Part shown: piece by piece, positions 38,595 through 49,558 of the stretch
Numbering within the stretch: position 1 is the stretch's first letter
How the letters are laid out: each line of letters begins with the position of its first letter
Assembly: GCF_002135345.1 (NCBI RefSeq)
Contig: NZ_NEGI01000001.1
Coordinates: 372,001 to 436,000, forward strand
DNA: 64,000 nucleotides
Origin: Acinetobacter sp. ANC 4648
GTDB taxonomy: Bacteria; Pseudomonadota; Gammaproteobacteria; Pseudomonadales; Moraxellaceae
Direction: 5' to 3'
Made by a program: the position numbers and the translations under genes
The notes under the pieces: model-generated
What the model was told of the DNA's origin: nothing
Seen by the model: the letters and a program-made list of their open reading frames with translations, nothing else
Database searches by the model: none

Positions 38595-40310
38595 TTAGTG
38601 ATCAGAAGCACCAGAGATACCAATACCTGTTTGTGAACGTACAAACTGTGCATCAAATGCTTTACGTTCTGCTTGTGCACGTGCTGAATGATCAGTCACA
38701 GAGAACAACCAACAGCAGAAGAATGACAATGGCATAGCAAAAATTGCAGGGCCATTAAATGGATTCACAGCAGTATCAGAGATTTTTAAAGTATCTACCC
38801 AAACGGCTTTAGATAAGATAATTAAAGTGACGGCTGTAACTAGCCCTACGACACCACCAATCACCGCACCACGCGTTGTTAAGCCTTTCCAGAACATCGA
38901 CAGCACAAGTACTGGGAAGTTTGCACAAGCCGCAACCGAGAATGCTAACCCCACCATGAATGCAACGTTTTGTTTCTCGAATAAAATACCCAAGATCATG
39001 GCGAAAATTGCAAGACCAAGTGTTGCAATTTTCGACATACGCAATTCAGATTCAGGAGTCGTTTGACCCTTTTTAATTACGTTTGCATACAAGTCATGTG
39101 AAATTGCTGAAGCACCAGACAATGTCAAACCAGCGACAACGGCAAGAATCGTTGCAAATGCCACTGCTGAAATGAAGCCCATGAACAAATCACCGCCAAC
39201 AGCATCACTTAAGTGAACTGCAGCCATGTTGTTACCACCCACGAGCTCTAATTTGCCAGTGACTGCCATTTTTGCAACATCAATAAATTGTGGGTTGTTT
39301 GATACGAAAAGGATCGCACCGAAACCAATGATGAAGGTTAATAAATAGAAGTAACCAATAAAGCCTGTTGCTACCACAACTGATTTACGTGCTTCTTTAG
39401 CATCTTTAACAGTAAAGAAACGCATTAAAATATGAGGTAAACCTGCCGTACCAAACATGAGTGCCAAACCTAGAGATAGAGCATCTAATGGATTTGCCGC
39501 TAGTTTCCCAGGCCCCATAATATTACTAGCTTCAGCTATACTAATATCATGTACTTTACTGAACACTTGAATCGATTGTTCAAACATCGTAGTAAAGCTA
39601 AAACCAACACCCTTCATTACCATAAATGCCATGAAAGTTGCACCGGAAAGCAACATCACTGCTTTAATGATTTGCACCCAAGTGGTTGCTAACATACCAC
39701 CAAAGATAACGTAAGCCATCATGAGAAGGCCGACGATCACTACAGCAATGTTATAGTTCAAACCAAACAGTAATTTGATTAGCTGTCCTGCACCCACCAT
39801 TTGAGCGATCAAATAGAATGCAACAACAACCAAAGAACTAATCGCAGCTAAAGTACGAACTGGTTTTTCTTCCAAGCGGAATGAAACTACATCAGATAAG
39901 TTATATTTACCGAGGTTACGTAAACGTTCAGCCACCAAGAATAGTACGATCGGCCAACCGACCATAAAGCCAAGTGAATACAGTAAGCCATCAAAACCTG
40001 AACTAAACACCAATGCAGAAATACCAAGGAAGGATGCCGCTGACATATAGTCACCTGCAATCGCGAGACCATTCTGAAAACCAGAAATACCACCGCCTGC
40101 AGTATAGAAATCTTGGGTACTAGTCGTTTGTTTTGCAGCCCACTTAGTAATCACCAAAGTAAACGCTACAAAAATTACAAACATGATAATCGCATGCCAA
40201 TTTGTGGCTTGTTGTTCTGCTGCACCTAAGTCAGGACTTGCTTTAACCAATGTCGACATCAGTGCTGTGGAAGCAATAAATGCCTTCGATTTTAATGAAT
40301 TCAATTTCAT
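38595..40310 (-). CDS. actP: Cation/acetate symporter ActP
   Basis: The 571-aa sodium:solute symporter has 13 membrane helices and closely follows E. coli ActP, with the stretches [20 protein letters not shown] near residue 83 and [17 protein letters not shown]. It imports acetate and related short acids. The ATG at 40310, with GGAAA 8 nt upstream, is preferred; in-frame ATGs at 40331 and 40337 would overlap yjcH. yjcH ends one base before it, so the pair is translationally coupled. It belongs to the acetate module with acs. Confidence 0.95.
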   Translation of the reverse strand: MKLNSLKSKAFIASTALMSTLVKASPDLGAAEQQATNWHAIIMFVIFVAFTLVITKWAAKQTTSTQDFYTAGGGISGFQNGLAIAGDYMSAASFLGISALVFSSGFDGLLYSLGFMVGWPIVLFLVAERLRNLGKYNLSDVVSFRLEEKPVRTLAAISSLVVVAFYLIAQMVGAGQLIKLLFGLNYNIAVVIVGLLMMAYVIFGGMLATTWVQIIKAVMLLSGATFMAFMVMKGVGFSFTTMFEQSIQVFSKVHDISIAEASNIMGPGKLAANPLDALSLGLALMFGTAGLPHILMRFFTVKDAKEARKSVVVATGFIGYFYLLTFIIGFGAILFVSNNPQFIDVAKMAVTGKLELVGGNNMAAVHLSDAVGGDLFMGFISAVAFATILAVVAGLTLSGASAISHDLYANVIKKGQTTPESELRMSKIATLGLAIFAMILGILFEKQNVAFMVGLAFSVAACANFPVLVLSMFWKGLTTRGAVIGGVVGLVTAVTLIILSKAVWVDTLKISDTAVNPFNGPAIFAMPLSFFCCWLFSVTDHSARAQAERKAFDAQFVRSQTGIGISGASDH

Positions 40311-40311
40311 C

Positions 40312-40644
40312 TTAGTGGTTTCCTTTTTCATGAGCAATTGCTTCCACTTCTTTCATTGCTTCTGCATTGAGTTGATCCAATGACCGGTTAGCAATAAATG
40401 AATACACAGCACATAAAACAAAGGACAATACAATAATTCCGAGACCTAACGGAATTCCCCATGTAACTACACCACCATCAAATGAACTCTTTAAAAATTC
40501 TTTGTTATAGCCAACTAAAAGCATGAATCCAACATAAACAAACAACATAATTGCTGTAAGTGTCCAGCTCAATTTGCTCTTTTTAGCAACCATTTCTTTG
40601 AATTTTGGATTTTGTAGAATCTGTTCTACCTGTCTCTCATCCAT
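40312..40644 (-). CDS. yjcH: DUF485 membrane protein YjcH
   Basis: The 110-aa product has two membrane helices (about residues 28-48 and 63-88) and the DUF485 pattern [19 protein letters not shown]. It is the usual small partner encoded before actP. The ATG at 40644 has a GGAG ribosome site 7 nt upstream, favoured over the ATG at 40650. It heads the yjcH-actP operon, divergent from the sensor-kinase gene across about 185 bp. Confidence 0.92.
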   Translation of the reverse strand: MDERQVEQILQNPKFKEMVAKKSKLSWTLTAIMLFVYVGFMLLVGYNKEFLKSSFDGGVVTWGIPLGLGIIVLSFVLCAVYSFIANRSLDQLNAEAMKEVEAIAHEKGNH

Positions 40645-40829
40645 AACCATGCTCCATAATAAGCGACCAGTCCACTGGTTGCTTTTTTAATATTTTTATT
40701 ACGTACCTAAAGTTAACAATGTTGTATAGCTCTCGTAACTTAGACTTTGGTCGTTAAATTTTGATCAACATGAACGTGTCAGTTCACGTATGCGCTATTA
40801 TAGCCACAGAATTTTAAGCCGTAGTCCTT

Positions 40830-43800
40830 ATGAACAGTTGGTTGATTATTGGGGTTCTAGCCCTTTATATCTTAGTTTTATTTGTTTGCGCATTTTTTGG
40901 AGAGAAGCACGCGAGTCGTTTAAGCACGCGTGGGCGGATGCTTCTCTTTAGTCTAACATTGGGTGTTTATTGCTCATCATGGACGTTTTATGGCGCAACA
41001 GGAGCTGCTGTTCGTGAAGGCATTATCTTCTTACCCATTTATTTGGGACCATTATTATTTGTTGGGCTGGGCTATGATATTTGGCGACGTTTAGGTCGCG
41101 TCAGACAACATCATGCGATTTCTTCTATTGCCGACTTTGTTGCGGCACGCTACGGAAAAAGTGGCACCCTAGCCTCTTTAGTGACCATTCTGGCTGTAAT
41201 TGCCATTATTCCATATTTGGCTCTGCAACTCCGTGCCATTGCGCTCAGTGCCTCGGTAATCTTGGAGCAGAATACCCAAGTGGCTTCTGCCACTACCAAT
41301 GGTGTTCTAGCACTAACTGCGGTACTGGCAATATTAGCGATGATGTTTGGTACTCGGCAAATTGCCAATACTGAGCAGCATGGTGGCTTAATGTTAGCGG
41401 TCGCCTTTGAATCCTTTGTAAAACTTTTTGCACTCCTATGCGTCGCACTTTTCTTCATCTTTGAGTCTCCACAAAATATTATTCAAATTTCGCATGATGT
41501 CAGTAAAAGTTTTCATGACGTACAACGCTTTGGTGTACCTGAAACATTCTGGGTGCAAACATTATTAGCTGCGTTAGCGATTATTTGCTTACCACGCCAA
41601 TTTCACGTTGCTGTGGTTGAATTACGTGATGAAAAGCATATTCGTGGCGCACGCCGCTGGTTTGCAGCTTATTTGATTTTAACCATTTTTGCGATTATTC
41701 CTATTGCCAGTTGGGCTCTGCATACGGCTCCGGCCTATCTCTCTATTCCAGATGTCGCAGTATTATCTTTACCACTCAGTTATAACCAAGAATGGCTGAC
41801 CTTGTTGGCGTTTCTCGGTGGTTTTTCCGCATCAACAGGGATGTTATTGGTTTCATCCGTCGCATTATCAATCATGCTGAGTAATGACTTAATCATGCCG
41901 GCATTATGGCGTTTTAATTTATTATCACGGCATGATAAACGCTTACCACAAGTGCTTAAATTTACACGGCGCGTCTGTATTTTGGCGGTGATGTTCTTCG
42001 GTTTCTTATTCTTCCACTTCTTTAATGATATTGACCAACTCTCAACCTTTGGCTTATTGGCCTTTAGTGCTGTTGCACAGTTTTCTCCTGCCCTCATTGG
42101 AGGATTATATTGGCGTGGTGGAAGTCGACAAGGCGTCTATGCGGGCTTAGTGGTCGGTTTTGTACTCTGGACCTATACACTGCTCCTGCCAACAATTTTA
42201 CGCAGCCTCCCCATTGAGTATAGCCAATTTGCTCAGCAGTTTTTAACGTTAGGACCTTTTGGCATTACATGGTTACGTCCCGAGGCATTATTGGGTTTTG
42301 AATCATTTGCACCCCTCACTCATGGGGTCACTTGGGCACTTGGTTTAAATATTCTTTTATTTATTTGGATCTCTAGAATTTACCGCCCGAGTATTGCTGA
42401 ACAAATACAAGCGGAAAGCTTTTTTTATTACGAAACTAAACCTCTGCCTGCTCAAAACACAGCGACCGATATTAATTATCTACAGCATGATGTTGCACGC
42501 TTAAAAGTGGGGGATTTGATTACACTGGCGAAGCGGATTACTGGTGAAGGTCCAACCGTACAGGCCTTTCAACAATTTTGTAACATGAATAAGCTGGTAC
42601 TGAATGAAAACAGCAGTGCCAATGGCATGTGGTGGCGCTTTACCGAACAATATCTAGCAGGAACCATTGGTGCTGCATCAGCACGGACTTTACTCACCAC
42701 TGCCATGGTGAATAATGGTTTAGCCTTGGGGCAAGTCGCTAATATTCTAGATCAAGCCTCACAATGGCAACGCTTCAACCAAAACTTGATCATGACCATG
42801 ATTGACCATATGACGCAAGGGGTCAGTGTAGTCGATGAAAATATGTGCTTGGTCGCTTGGAACAATCAATATCTTAAACTTTTTGATTATCCAAAAGATT
42901 TAGTCTATGTCGGCTGCCCTATTTCAGATTTGATTCGTTATAACGCTGAACGCGGTGAATGCGGCCCTGGCTCTATTGATGAGCATGTCCGCAAGCGGAT
43001 GCATTGGATGAAAGTTGGAAGTGCGCATGAGTTTGAGCGGATTCGAAAAGACGGTCGAGTCATTCAAATGCGTGGTAATCCGATTGAGGGCGGTGGCTTT
43101 GTCACCACTTTTGCTGATATTACTGCTTTCCGCGAAAACGAAGCTATTCTTGAAGCCCGTGTCTCTGATCGAACCCAACAATTAGCCAATGCCCTCTCTG
43201 AACAACAATTGGCGCGTGAACAAGCCGACCGTGCCAATATGTCAAAAAGTCGTTTTATTGCCGCGGCCAGTCATGACTTATTACAACCGATGCACGCTGC
43301 TCGACTCTTCAGTACCGCATTGGAACAAAGTGTACAATCAGAGGAAGATCGTAAAACGCTACAGCAATTGGATCGTGCCTTACATGGTGCAGAGAGTATG
43401 CTGTCTGCCCTCTTAGATATTGCACGGTTAGAAGGAGGTAGCCTTCAACCCAATCGCCAAGCCTATCCGCTACATGATTTACTGCATGATTTAGAACTAC
43501 AATTTAAATCAATAGCTGCGCAACGTAATATTCAATTTAAAGTTCATGATGTGAAATTTTGGATTAATACAGATCCGCAATGGATTCGTCGTATTATTCA
43601 AAACTTCGTGAGTAATGCACTGCGCTATACGGCTAAAGGTCGAGTAGTAGTTGGGGTATTACGCTCATCTCAACATCCCCGTCATATTCGCATCGGGGTT
43701 TGGGATACGGGTCCAGGTATTGCAGAAGAACAACGTATTAAACTGTTCCAAGAGTTCGAACGTTGTGGCCATACCTCCCCATGGGGAGAACAAGGTCTTG

Positions 43801-44321
43801 GACTTGGTTTAGCGATTGTACAACGCATGACCAGTCTGTTGGATTACCCTGTTAATGTCTATTCTGAGCTTGGAAAAGGTTCATGTTTCATGATCGAAGT
43901 TCCGATTGTAGATGCACCACAAATCATTGCAGCACCTGTTCAAGCTGTGCCCTTAAAAACTAAAGCCTACAAGATTCTATGCTTAGATAATGATGAAAAT
44001 ATCTTAGATGGAATGTCGACCTTGCTGACCAAATGGGGCTATCAAGTTTTTAAAGCCACAGAACCTGAGCAAGCGCTGCAATTAATTCAGCAAGAAAACA
44101 TTCAAGTATGGTTAGTCGATCAGCATTTAAATCAAGGTAAAATCGGTTTAGACTTTATTTTAGAACAGCGTCAAGAAAATGTACCTGTGGCATTAATTAC
44201 CGCAGATTCTGATCCTGAACTACCGCAACGATTAAAAGAGTTAAATGTCGTATTATTAAGAAAACCGTTAAAACCTGCATCATTACGATCATGGTTGTCT
44301 GGGTTAAAAATTTCTAAATAG
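40830..44321 (+). CDS. Hybrid sensor kinase with SLC5 transporter domain (CrbS/MxtR type)
   Basis: The 1163-aa protein joins an N-terminal sodium:solute-symporter domain (residues 1-510, 13 helices), a PAS-type segment (about 650-770), a HisKA dimerisation domain with H815 in AASHDLLQP, an HATPase domain (NFVSNALRYT, DTGPGI, GLGLGLAI, about 900-1030), and a C-terminal receiver with acceptor D1097. This architecture is that of CrbS/MxtR, which senses acetate-like substrates and controls acs and actP. The divergent actP operon and the LuxR-type regulator 1.3 kb downstream support that role. Confidence 0.9.
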   Translation: MNSWLIIGVLALYILVLFVCAFFGEKHASRLSTRGRMLLFSLTLGVYCSSWTFYGATGAAVREGIIFLPIYLGPLLFVGLGYDIWRRLGRVRQHHAISSIADFVAARYGKSGTLASLVTILAVIAIIPYLALQLRAIALSASVILEQNTQVASATTNGVLALTAVLAILAMMFGTRQIANTEQHGGLMLAVAFESFVKLFALLCVALFFIFESPQNIIQISHDVSKSFHDVQRFGVPETFWVQTLLAALAIICLPRQFHVAVVELRDEKHIRGARRWFAAYLILTIFAIIPIASWALHTAPAYLSIPDVAVLSLPLSYNQEWLTLLAFLGGFSASTGMLLVSSVALSIMLSNDLIMPALWRFNLLSRHDKRLPQVLKFTRRVCILAVMFFGFLFFHFFNDIDQLSTFGLLAFSAVAQFSPALIGGLYWRGGSRQGVYAGLVVGFVLWTYTLLLPTILRSLPIEYSQFAQQFLTLGPFGITWLRPEALLGFESFAPLTHGVTWALGLNILLFIWISRIYRPSIAEQIQAESFFYYETKPLPAQNTATDINYLQHDVARLKVGDLITLAKRITGEGPTVQAFQQFCNMNKLVLNENSSANGMWWRFTEQYLAGTIGAASARTLLTTAMVNNGLALGQVANILDQASQWQRFNQNLIMTMIDHMTQGVSVVDENMCLVAWNNQYLKLFDYPKDLVYVGCPISDLIRYNAERGECGPGSIDEHVRKRMHWMKVGSAHEFERIRKDGRVIQMRGNPIEGGGFVTTFADITAFRENEAILEARVSDRTQQLANALSEQQLAREQADRANMSKSRFIAAASHDLLQPMHAARLFSTALEQSVQSEEDRKTLQQLDRALHGAESMLSALLDIARLEGGSLQPNRQAYPLHDLLHDLELQFKSIAAQRNIQFKVHDVKFWINTDPQWIRRIIQNFVSNALRYTAKGRVVVGVLRSSQHPRHIRIGVWDTGPGIAEEQRIKLFQEFERCGHTSPWGEQGLGLGLAIVQRMTSLLDYPVNVYSELGKGSCFMIEVPIVDAPQIIAAPVQAVPLKTKAYKILCLDNDENILDGMSTLLTKWGYQVFKATEPEQALQLIQQENIQVWLVDQHLNQGKIGLDFILEQRQENVPVALITADSDPELPQRLKELNVVLLRKPLKPASLRSWLSGLKISK

Positions 44322-44336
44322 CACTGTGATTAAAAA

Positions 44337-44378
44337 TATCAAAAGTCCATATCTGCACTAGGATATGGACTTTTGATA
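44337..44378 (+). terminator. 17-bp perfect hairpin after the sensor kinase
   Basis: Arms at 44337-44353 and 44362-44378 are perfectly complementary (core AAAAGTCCATATC), loop TGCACTAG. A long T tail is lacking, so it may act as a weak terminator or as an mRNA 3' end stabiliser. Confidence 0.6.
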
Positions 44379-44726
44379 CATACATTGGCTCAATATTCAG
44401 CTGAATAGCAATTTATTTTAGGTTTTAGGCAAAAGTTTTCAAAATTGAACTCAATCCAGCACTTTTGATTGACCAAAAAAATCATCCCCTTATTTTCTAT
44501 GGCAAATAGCATCAAAATAATAAGTGAACACTTGTATACTTAGTTACAATTTCATAAGATAATGAAAATTATAAAGTTAAATCAATAAAATCGACATATA
44601 CAACTTTAGTCATATTCCTATTGCTTCTAAGATAAATCATAAATGAATCATTATTGATTCACTTTTAAACGCTCATGGATGTGGCGATAAAAATTGAAGC
44701 ATCACGATTAAAATGAGGCGCTCAAC
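44379..44726. other. AT-rich leader of the 255-aa gene
   Basis: Non-coding, about 350 bp. It contains the palindrome GAATCA-TTAT-TGATTC at 44645-44660, 67 bp before the gene start, a possible operator. Confidence 0.45.
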
Positions 44727-45494
44727 ATGAATATTTCAAATACCACGCTAGCACCTAGCTATCAATCTCAACAACTGCATCGCCAATATGGTGTCAATGC
44801 AATGTTACCTGAAATTAATTGGACAGAGGTTTTTAAGGACAGTAAGTTAAATTCAATTCAGCTTCAAGCCTTAGACACACTGTATCGCAATGCTGTTCCT
44901 TTAGCTCTGCAAGTTTTTGATGAGCTCAAATTTGATGTATTTACCTCCACCGCTTACCAACCACAAGGTTTGGGATTATTCGACAAATTGGCTCAGCAAG
45001 AAGAAAAACTGATGCAATTGCTTGAAGCTGAATGTAAGAATTTAAATGAGGAAGTAAGGCATCAAATTTGGAGTATGTTACTCCGTGGTGGTGCTGTTTT
45101 GGTTTTTAAAGCATGGTTAGGTAAAGTTAAATCTGGCAATAATGAGCTGGACATGACACAGTTTGATGAACTTTCAGATTTATTGTTTATTAAAACGGCC
45201 CCGCAAATTTTAGCCAATCGTTTAGGCGTCAATGTGCATGCAGACTATGATCATATTTTCTTAATGTATGGCAATGATATTTTCCTTGATCGTTTTAATA
45301 GTCTGGAAACGGCAGCACTATTTGTCGATTTAGGGGTTTATGATGCCACTTTCTTGAGCTTAAGAGATGACCGTGTTGCAGAATATTTAAAAGCGAAAGG
45401 CTATGTCACTCAAGAGCAAATGGATGATCTACAATGTGCTTTAAATCCATTAGGTTGTCCCGATTTAATTGCGAAACAAGACTGTTTAGCTTAA
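44727..45494 (+). CDS. Unknown soluble protein within the acetate cluster (255 aa)
   Basis: I do not recognise this protein. It is soluble, acidic and helix-rich, without signal peptide or membrane segments; hydrophobic helices around residues 100-125 contain IWSMLLRGGAVLVFKAWLG. C-terminal Cys residues occur at 237, 244 and 253. A GAGGCG ribosome site supports the ATG. It lies between the sensor kinase and its presumed response regulator, which makes a role in the acetate response worth testing; this is context only. Confidence 0.7.
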   Translation: MNISNTTLAPSYQSQQLHRQYGVNAMLPEINWTEVFKDSKLNSIQLQALDTLYRNAVPLALQVFDELKFDVFTSTAYQPQGLGLFDKLAQQEEKLMQLLEAECKNLNEEVRHQIWSMLLRGGAVLVFKAWLGKVKSGNNELDMTQFDELSDLLFIKTAPQILANRLGVNVHADYDHIFLMYGNDIFLDRFNSLETAALFVDLGVYDATFLSLRDDRVAEYLKAKGYVTQEQMDDLQCALNPLGCPDLIAKQDCLA

Positions 45495-45532
45495 CAACTC
45501 TTTAAATAGACATTAACTTAAATTAAACACAT

Positions 45533-45560
45533 AAAAAAGACCTTCATTCAGGTCTTTTTT
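45533..45560. terminator. Bidirectional terminator between the 255-aa gene and the response regulator
   Basis: AAAAAAGACCT / AGGTCTTTTTT hairpin between convergent genes. Confidence 0.87.
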
Positions 45561-45577
45561 AACATCATGTATTATAT

Positions 45578-46228
45578 TTAAACGCGTCTTTCTTCAATAT
45601 TCAAGGCACTAATAGCCAAAACTGCTTGAGTTCGATTTTGGACACCCAATTTACGGAAAATTGCAGTGACATGGGCCTTAATCGTGGCTTCAGACACTTC
45701 CAACTCGTAAGCAATTTGCTTATTTAACAAGCCTTCAGCCACCATCATCAACACTCGGAACTGCTGTGGTGTCAGTGATTGAATACGCTCAGCCAAAGCT
45801 GTTTCTTCTGCTGCCCGTGGGTCAAAGTTCATATTAGCAGGTAAGTTCGGGGGTAACCAAATATCCCCTTCTAAGACATGACGAATTGCTTCACCAATAT
45901 GACTTGGATGGGCTGACTTTGGAATATAACCCATTGCCCCATGTGCAATAGCACGCTGGATAATCGAAGAGTCTTCATGTGCAGACACTACAATAATCGG
46001 TAACGATGGGTACTGCGCACGAACGTGAACCAATGCTGAAAAACCAGATGCACCGGGTAAATTTAAATCGAGTAAAACTAAATCTGGTTCAGGACCATTT
46101 TCTAAGCGCTCATAAAATTCATTCACTGCAGCAGTTTCATGAATTTGAGCCTGAGGAAAACTATAACGGACTGCTTGAATTAAAGCATGGCGAAACAGTG
46201 GGTGATCATCAACGATTAAAATATTCAT
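45578..46228 (-). CDS. LuxR/NarL-type response regulator (CrbR/ErdR type)
   Basis: The 216-aa product has an N-terminal receiver (residues 1-120) with acidic pocket D7-D8 and phosphoacceptor D54 (VLLDLNLPG), and a C-terminal LuxR helix-turn-helix (about 150-210, with LLNKQIAYELEVSEATIKAH). It resembles CrbR/ErdR, the partner of CrbS/MxtR kinases that activates acs. It is convergent with the 255-aa gene and 1.4 kb from acs. The start ATG lacks a clear ribosome site. Confidence 0.88.
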   Translation of the reverse strand: MNILIVDDHPLFRHALIQAVRYSFPQAQIHETAAVNEFYERLENGPEPDLVLLDLNLPGASGFSALVHVRAQYPSLPIIVVSAHEDSSIIQRAIAHGAMGYIPKSAHPSHIGEAIRHVLEGDIWLPPNLPANMNFDPRAAEETALAERIQSLTPQQFRVLMMVAEGLLNKQIAYELEVSEATIKAHVTAIFRKLGVQNRTQAVLAISALNIEERRV

Positions 46229-46605
46229 AAGCGAAGCGAGATATCTCTAGCACAGAGTTTGATTCTAACCGCACTATTGCTATTAAGGATACGTAAATAT
46301 GAACGTTTTTTTGAATAAACAGCTGACTTAAAATATAAATCCCTCTAATTTTTAGGGAATTCATTTAGCTTTAGATAAGAATATCATTTATGATTATAAA
46401 ATAAAGATAAAAAAATTAGTTACTTATACTCTAAAAATATAACAAAGCACATCAATGCGTTATTGATCAGAATTGTTAAAAATAACACAAAAAAGATCGA
46501 TATATGCAAAACAGATAAACTATTTTTTTTTGCTTATTTTACAGCGTATTGCTTGATCGTGATTAATGAAGACACTCCTAAGACCACTTCTATCGGGTTA
46601 ATAAA
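46229..46605. other. Divergent intergenic region between the response regulator and the FMN reductase
   Basis: Very AT-rich, about 375 bp. It contains the inverted repeat ATCAAT-GCGTT-ATTGAT at 46451-46467. No coding frame or RNA structure is convincing. Confidence 0.4.
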
Positions 46606-47343
46606 ATGTCGATTTCTGCACAGAAAAAACCACTGAACATCGTTGCCGTTTCGGGTGGTTTAAATCATCCGTCCAAGACTGAAAGTCTGGTACAAGCAAT
46701 TTTAGATGAATTGGGTCAAGCCATCCCCATTAAGGTTCATTTTATTAAATTCAGTATTATTGGAGCATTACTCGGGGGTGCAATTTATCGTCATCAACTT
46801 CCTCAAAATATTCAAGATGATTTAGCTGCCGTAGAAGCAGCAGATGCATTAATTGTAGGTACACCAGTTTATCGTGCTTCCTTTACTGGTTTATTCAAAC
46901 ACTTTTTTGATTTTGTCGAACCGACTGCTTTGGTGAATGTACCTGTATTGCTTGCAGCATCTGGCGGGAGTGACCGGCATGCACTGATACTCGAACATCA
47001 ATTGCGTCCACTATTCAGTTTCTTTCAGGCACAAACTTTACCCATTGGCGTCTATGCAACAGATCTAGATTTTACACCTGAATACACGATTAAAAGTGAA
47101 GCGATCCAAGAGCGCATTACACTCGCAGTAGCGCGTGCCCTACCAATTTTGGAATGGACAGCAAGCAATGGTCTACATGCTGTAGTGGTTAAAAGCAAGA
47201 CTCTACAGGCCACTCAAAATATTGATATCAATAGCCAAATTGAACTAAAACAGCTTTTACTTTCTACTAGAGCCCATAAGGTAGATACAGCCGAATCTCA
47301 ATTGAACAGTGAGACCCAACTCCCTCAGACTCAATTTATTTAA
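46606..47343 (+). CDS. msuE: NADPH-dependent FMN reductase (MsuE type)
   Basis: The 245-aa flavodoxin-fold protein has the phosphate-loop-like AVSGGLNHPSKTESLV, GTPVYRASFTGLFKHFFDFV and ASGGSDRHALILEHQLRPL segments of MsuE/SsuE-type FMN reductases. These supply reduced flavin to sulfonate monooxygenases. No sulfonate genes are adjacent; it sits alone between the response regulator and acs. The last 40 residues are a variable tail. The enzyme class is well supported, the physiological partner is not. Confidence 0.85.
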   Translation: MSISAQKKPLNIVAVSGGLNHPSKTESLVQAILDELGQAIPIKVHFIKFSIIGALLGGAIYRHQLPQNIQDDLAAVEAADALIVGTPVYRASFTGLFKHFFDFVEPTALVNVPVLLAASGGSDRHALILEHQLRPLFSFFQAQTLPIGVYATDLDFTPEYTIKSEAIQERITLAVARALPILEWTASNGLHAVVVKSKTLQATQNIDINSQIELKQLLLSTRAHKVDTAESQLNSETQLPQTQFI

Positions 47344-47425
47344 TAGATTCATTCATTAAACAATCAATCTACTTTGAAGCTGTGTTATTAAAACGACAAT
47401 AAATAAGAATAATGGTTGATCCACT

Positions 47426-47456
47426 TTCCCTCAAAACTCGGTTTGAGGGATTTTTT
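47426..47456 (+). terminator. Intrinsic terminator after the FMN reductase gene
   Basis: CCCTCAAA / TTTGAGGG hairpin (47428-47435, 47442-47449) followed by T6. Confidence 0.87.
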
Positions 47457-47614
47457 CGTGTCATGAACAGTAAAATTTGGAATTAATAATAGGCAATCTA
47501 TTGGAATAATAAAATACTGCTAAATATGCTCTAGCAGTATTAAGTTATATCAATCCAAGAAAAATGCAAAATAAATCAAAAAATGTATACCGCTGCTTTT
47601 CCAACATGCACATG

Positions 47615-49558
47615 CTATGAATTTGCTCTTACCTCAATAATCAATTGATCCACGACACTTGGATCAGCCAAGGTTGAAGTATCACCTAAACTATCCAATT
47701 CATTGGCTGCAATCTTACGTAAAATTCGGCGCATGATTTTTCCAGAACGTGTTTTTGGTAAGGATGGTGCCCAATAAATTGCATCTGGTGTGGCCACTGG
47801 GCCGAGAACCTTGCGCACCCAACCAACCAACTCTTGACGTAATACTTCTGTTTCAGCTTCACCAGCTTGCAAAGTCACATACACTGCAATGCCCTGGCCT
47901 TTGATCTGATGTGGCATACCGACCACTGCGGCTTCAGCTACTTTCTCATGTGCAACCAATGCACTTTCAATTTCTGCAGTACCTAAACGATGCCCAGATA
48001 CATTCAACACATCATCGACACGACCTGTAATCCAGTAATAGCCATCCTTATCACGACGCGCACCATCTCCAGTAAAATAATTACCAGGATAGGTTAAGAA
48101 AAATGCATCGATAAACCGCTCAGGATCTCCCCAAATTGTCCGCATTTGACCTGGCCATGAGTCTTTAACAATTAAATTACCTTCTGCTTCCCCTTCCAGC
48201 TCATGCCCCTCAGCATCAACTAACCCAGGCTGTATACCAAAAAATGGCCGAGTCGCCGAGCCTGGCTTTAAAGCAGTTGCACCGGGTAAGGGTGAAATTA
48301 AAATCCCACCTGTTTCTGTTTGCCACCATGTATCAACAATTGGACAGCGACTTTCACCCACCACGGTATAATACCAATTCCACGCTTCCGGGTTAATCGG
48401 TTCACCGACTGAACCCAATAGGCGTAAACTACTGCGATCACTTTCACGTACAAAAGCATCACCTTCACGCATCATGGCGCGAATCGCAGTCGGTGCAGTA
48501 TATAAAATGGTGATGTTATGCTTATCTACAATATGCCCAGTACGTGCCCATGTTGGATACTGTGGAATACCTTCTGACATCACTGTCGTCGTACCATTAG
48601 ACAGTGGTCCATACAGTACATACGAATGCCCAGTAATCCAACCGACATCGGCTGTACACCAAAACACATCATCTTGTTTTATATCAAATACTTCACGAAA
48701 AGTGGTGTTTACATAAGTCAAATATCCGCCGGTAGTGTGTAACACTCCTTTGGGTTTCCCCGTCGACCCCGATGTATAAAGAATGAAAAGAGGGTCTTCA
48801 GCATTCATTGGCTCAGGCGGACAAATATCGTTTACGGTCATGATTTCCATGTGATACCACAAGTCACGACCAGTCTGCATGGTAATCGAGTTTCCAGTAC
48901 GATGAACCACCAGCACATTCTGAACGGAACCAGTACCCTCCAATTGAAGTGCAGCATCGACATTTTCTTTCAGTAGAATACTTTTACCACCACGCATACC
49001 CGAATCAGCAGTAATCACCAATTTGGCTTGGCTATCATCTATACGGCTTGCCAATGAATCTGGGGAAAAACCTCCAAAGACCACACAATGGACTGCACCA
49101 ATTCGGGTACAAGCCAACATCGCAATGGCCGCTTCTGGAATCATCGGCATATATAAAACGACACGATCACCTTTACTAATTCCATTTTTTTTCAAAACAT
49201 TGGCTAAACGACACACTTCATCATGCAATTCTTCGAAGGAAATAATTTTATGTCGTGATGGATGATCCCCTTCCCAAATAATGGCTGGTTTATGCGGATG
49301 CTCTTTTAAATGACGATCCAAACAATTACTGCTGACATTCAACTCTCCATCTGCAAACCATTCAATTTTAAAATTATCTTTATTAAAATTAGTATTTTTA
49401 ACCTGTGTAAAAGGCTTCATCCAATCCAGTTTGTTTGCTGCTTCTGCCCAAAACTCATTTGGATGAGCGAGGGAATACTGATACCGCTCAAAATATTGTT
49501 GTTCATTGGTCCTTGCCGTTTTTGCAAAGACTTCCGGTACTGGATAGATTTCTTTCAT
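47615..49558 (-). CDS. acs: Acetyl-CoA synthetase
   Basis: The 647-aa adenylate-forming enzyme converts acetate, ATP and CoA to acetyl-CoA. It has the P-loop-like [15 protein letters not shown] near residue 265, the WWQTETGG motif near residue 415, and the C-terminal [11 protein letters not shown] with K607, the lysine acetylated by Pat-type enzymes in relatives. An AAGGA ribosome site precedes the ATG. It is a single-gene unit on the minus strand; a CATCTCGAGATG palindrome lies 26 nt upstream of the start. Confidence 0.97.
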   Translation of the reverse strand: MKEIYPVPEVFAKTARTNEQQYFERYQYSLAHPNEFWAEAANKLDWMKPFTQVKNTNFNKDNFKIEWFADGELNVSSNCLDRHLKEHPHKPAIIWEGDHPSRHKIISFEELHDEVCRLANVLKKNGISKGDRVVLYMPMIPEAAIAMLACTRIGAVHCVVFGGFSPDSLASRIDDSQAKLVITADSGMRGGKSILLKENVDAALQLEGTGSVQNVLVVHRTGNSITMQTGRDLWYHMEIMTVNDICPPEPMNAEDPLFILYTSGSTGKPKGVLHTTGGYLTYVNTTFREVFDIKQDDVFWCTADVGWITGHSYVLYGPLSNGTTTVMSEGIPQYPTWARTGHIVDKHNITILYTAPTAIRAMMREGDAFVRESDRSSLRLLGSVGEPINPEAWNWYYTVVGESRCPIVDTWWQTETGGILISPLPGATALKPGSATRPFFGIQPGLVDAEGHELEGEAEGNLIVKDSWPGQMRTIWGDPERFIDAFFLTYPGNYFTGDGARRDKDGYYWITGRVDDVLNVSGHRLGTAEIESALVAHEKVAEAAVVGMPHQIKGQGIAVYVTLQAGEAETEVLRQELVGWVRKVLGPVATPDAIYWAPSLPKTRSGKIMRRILRKIAANELDSLGDTSTLADPSVVDQLIIEVRANS

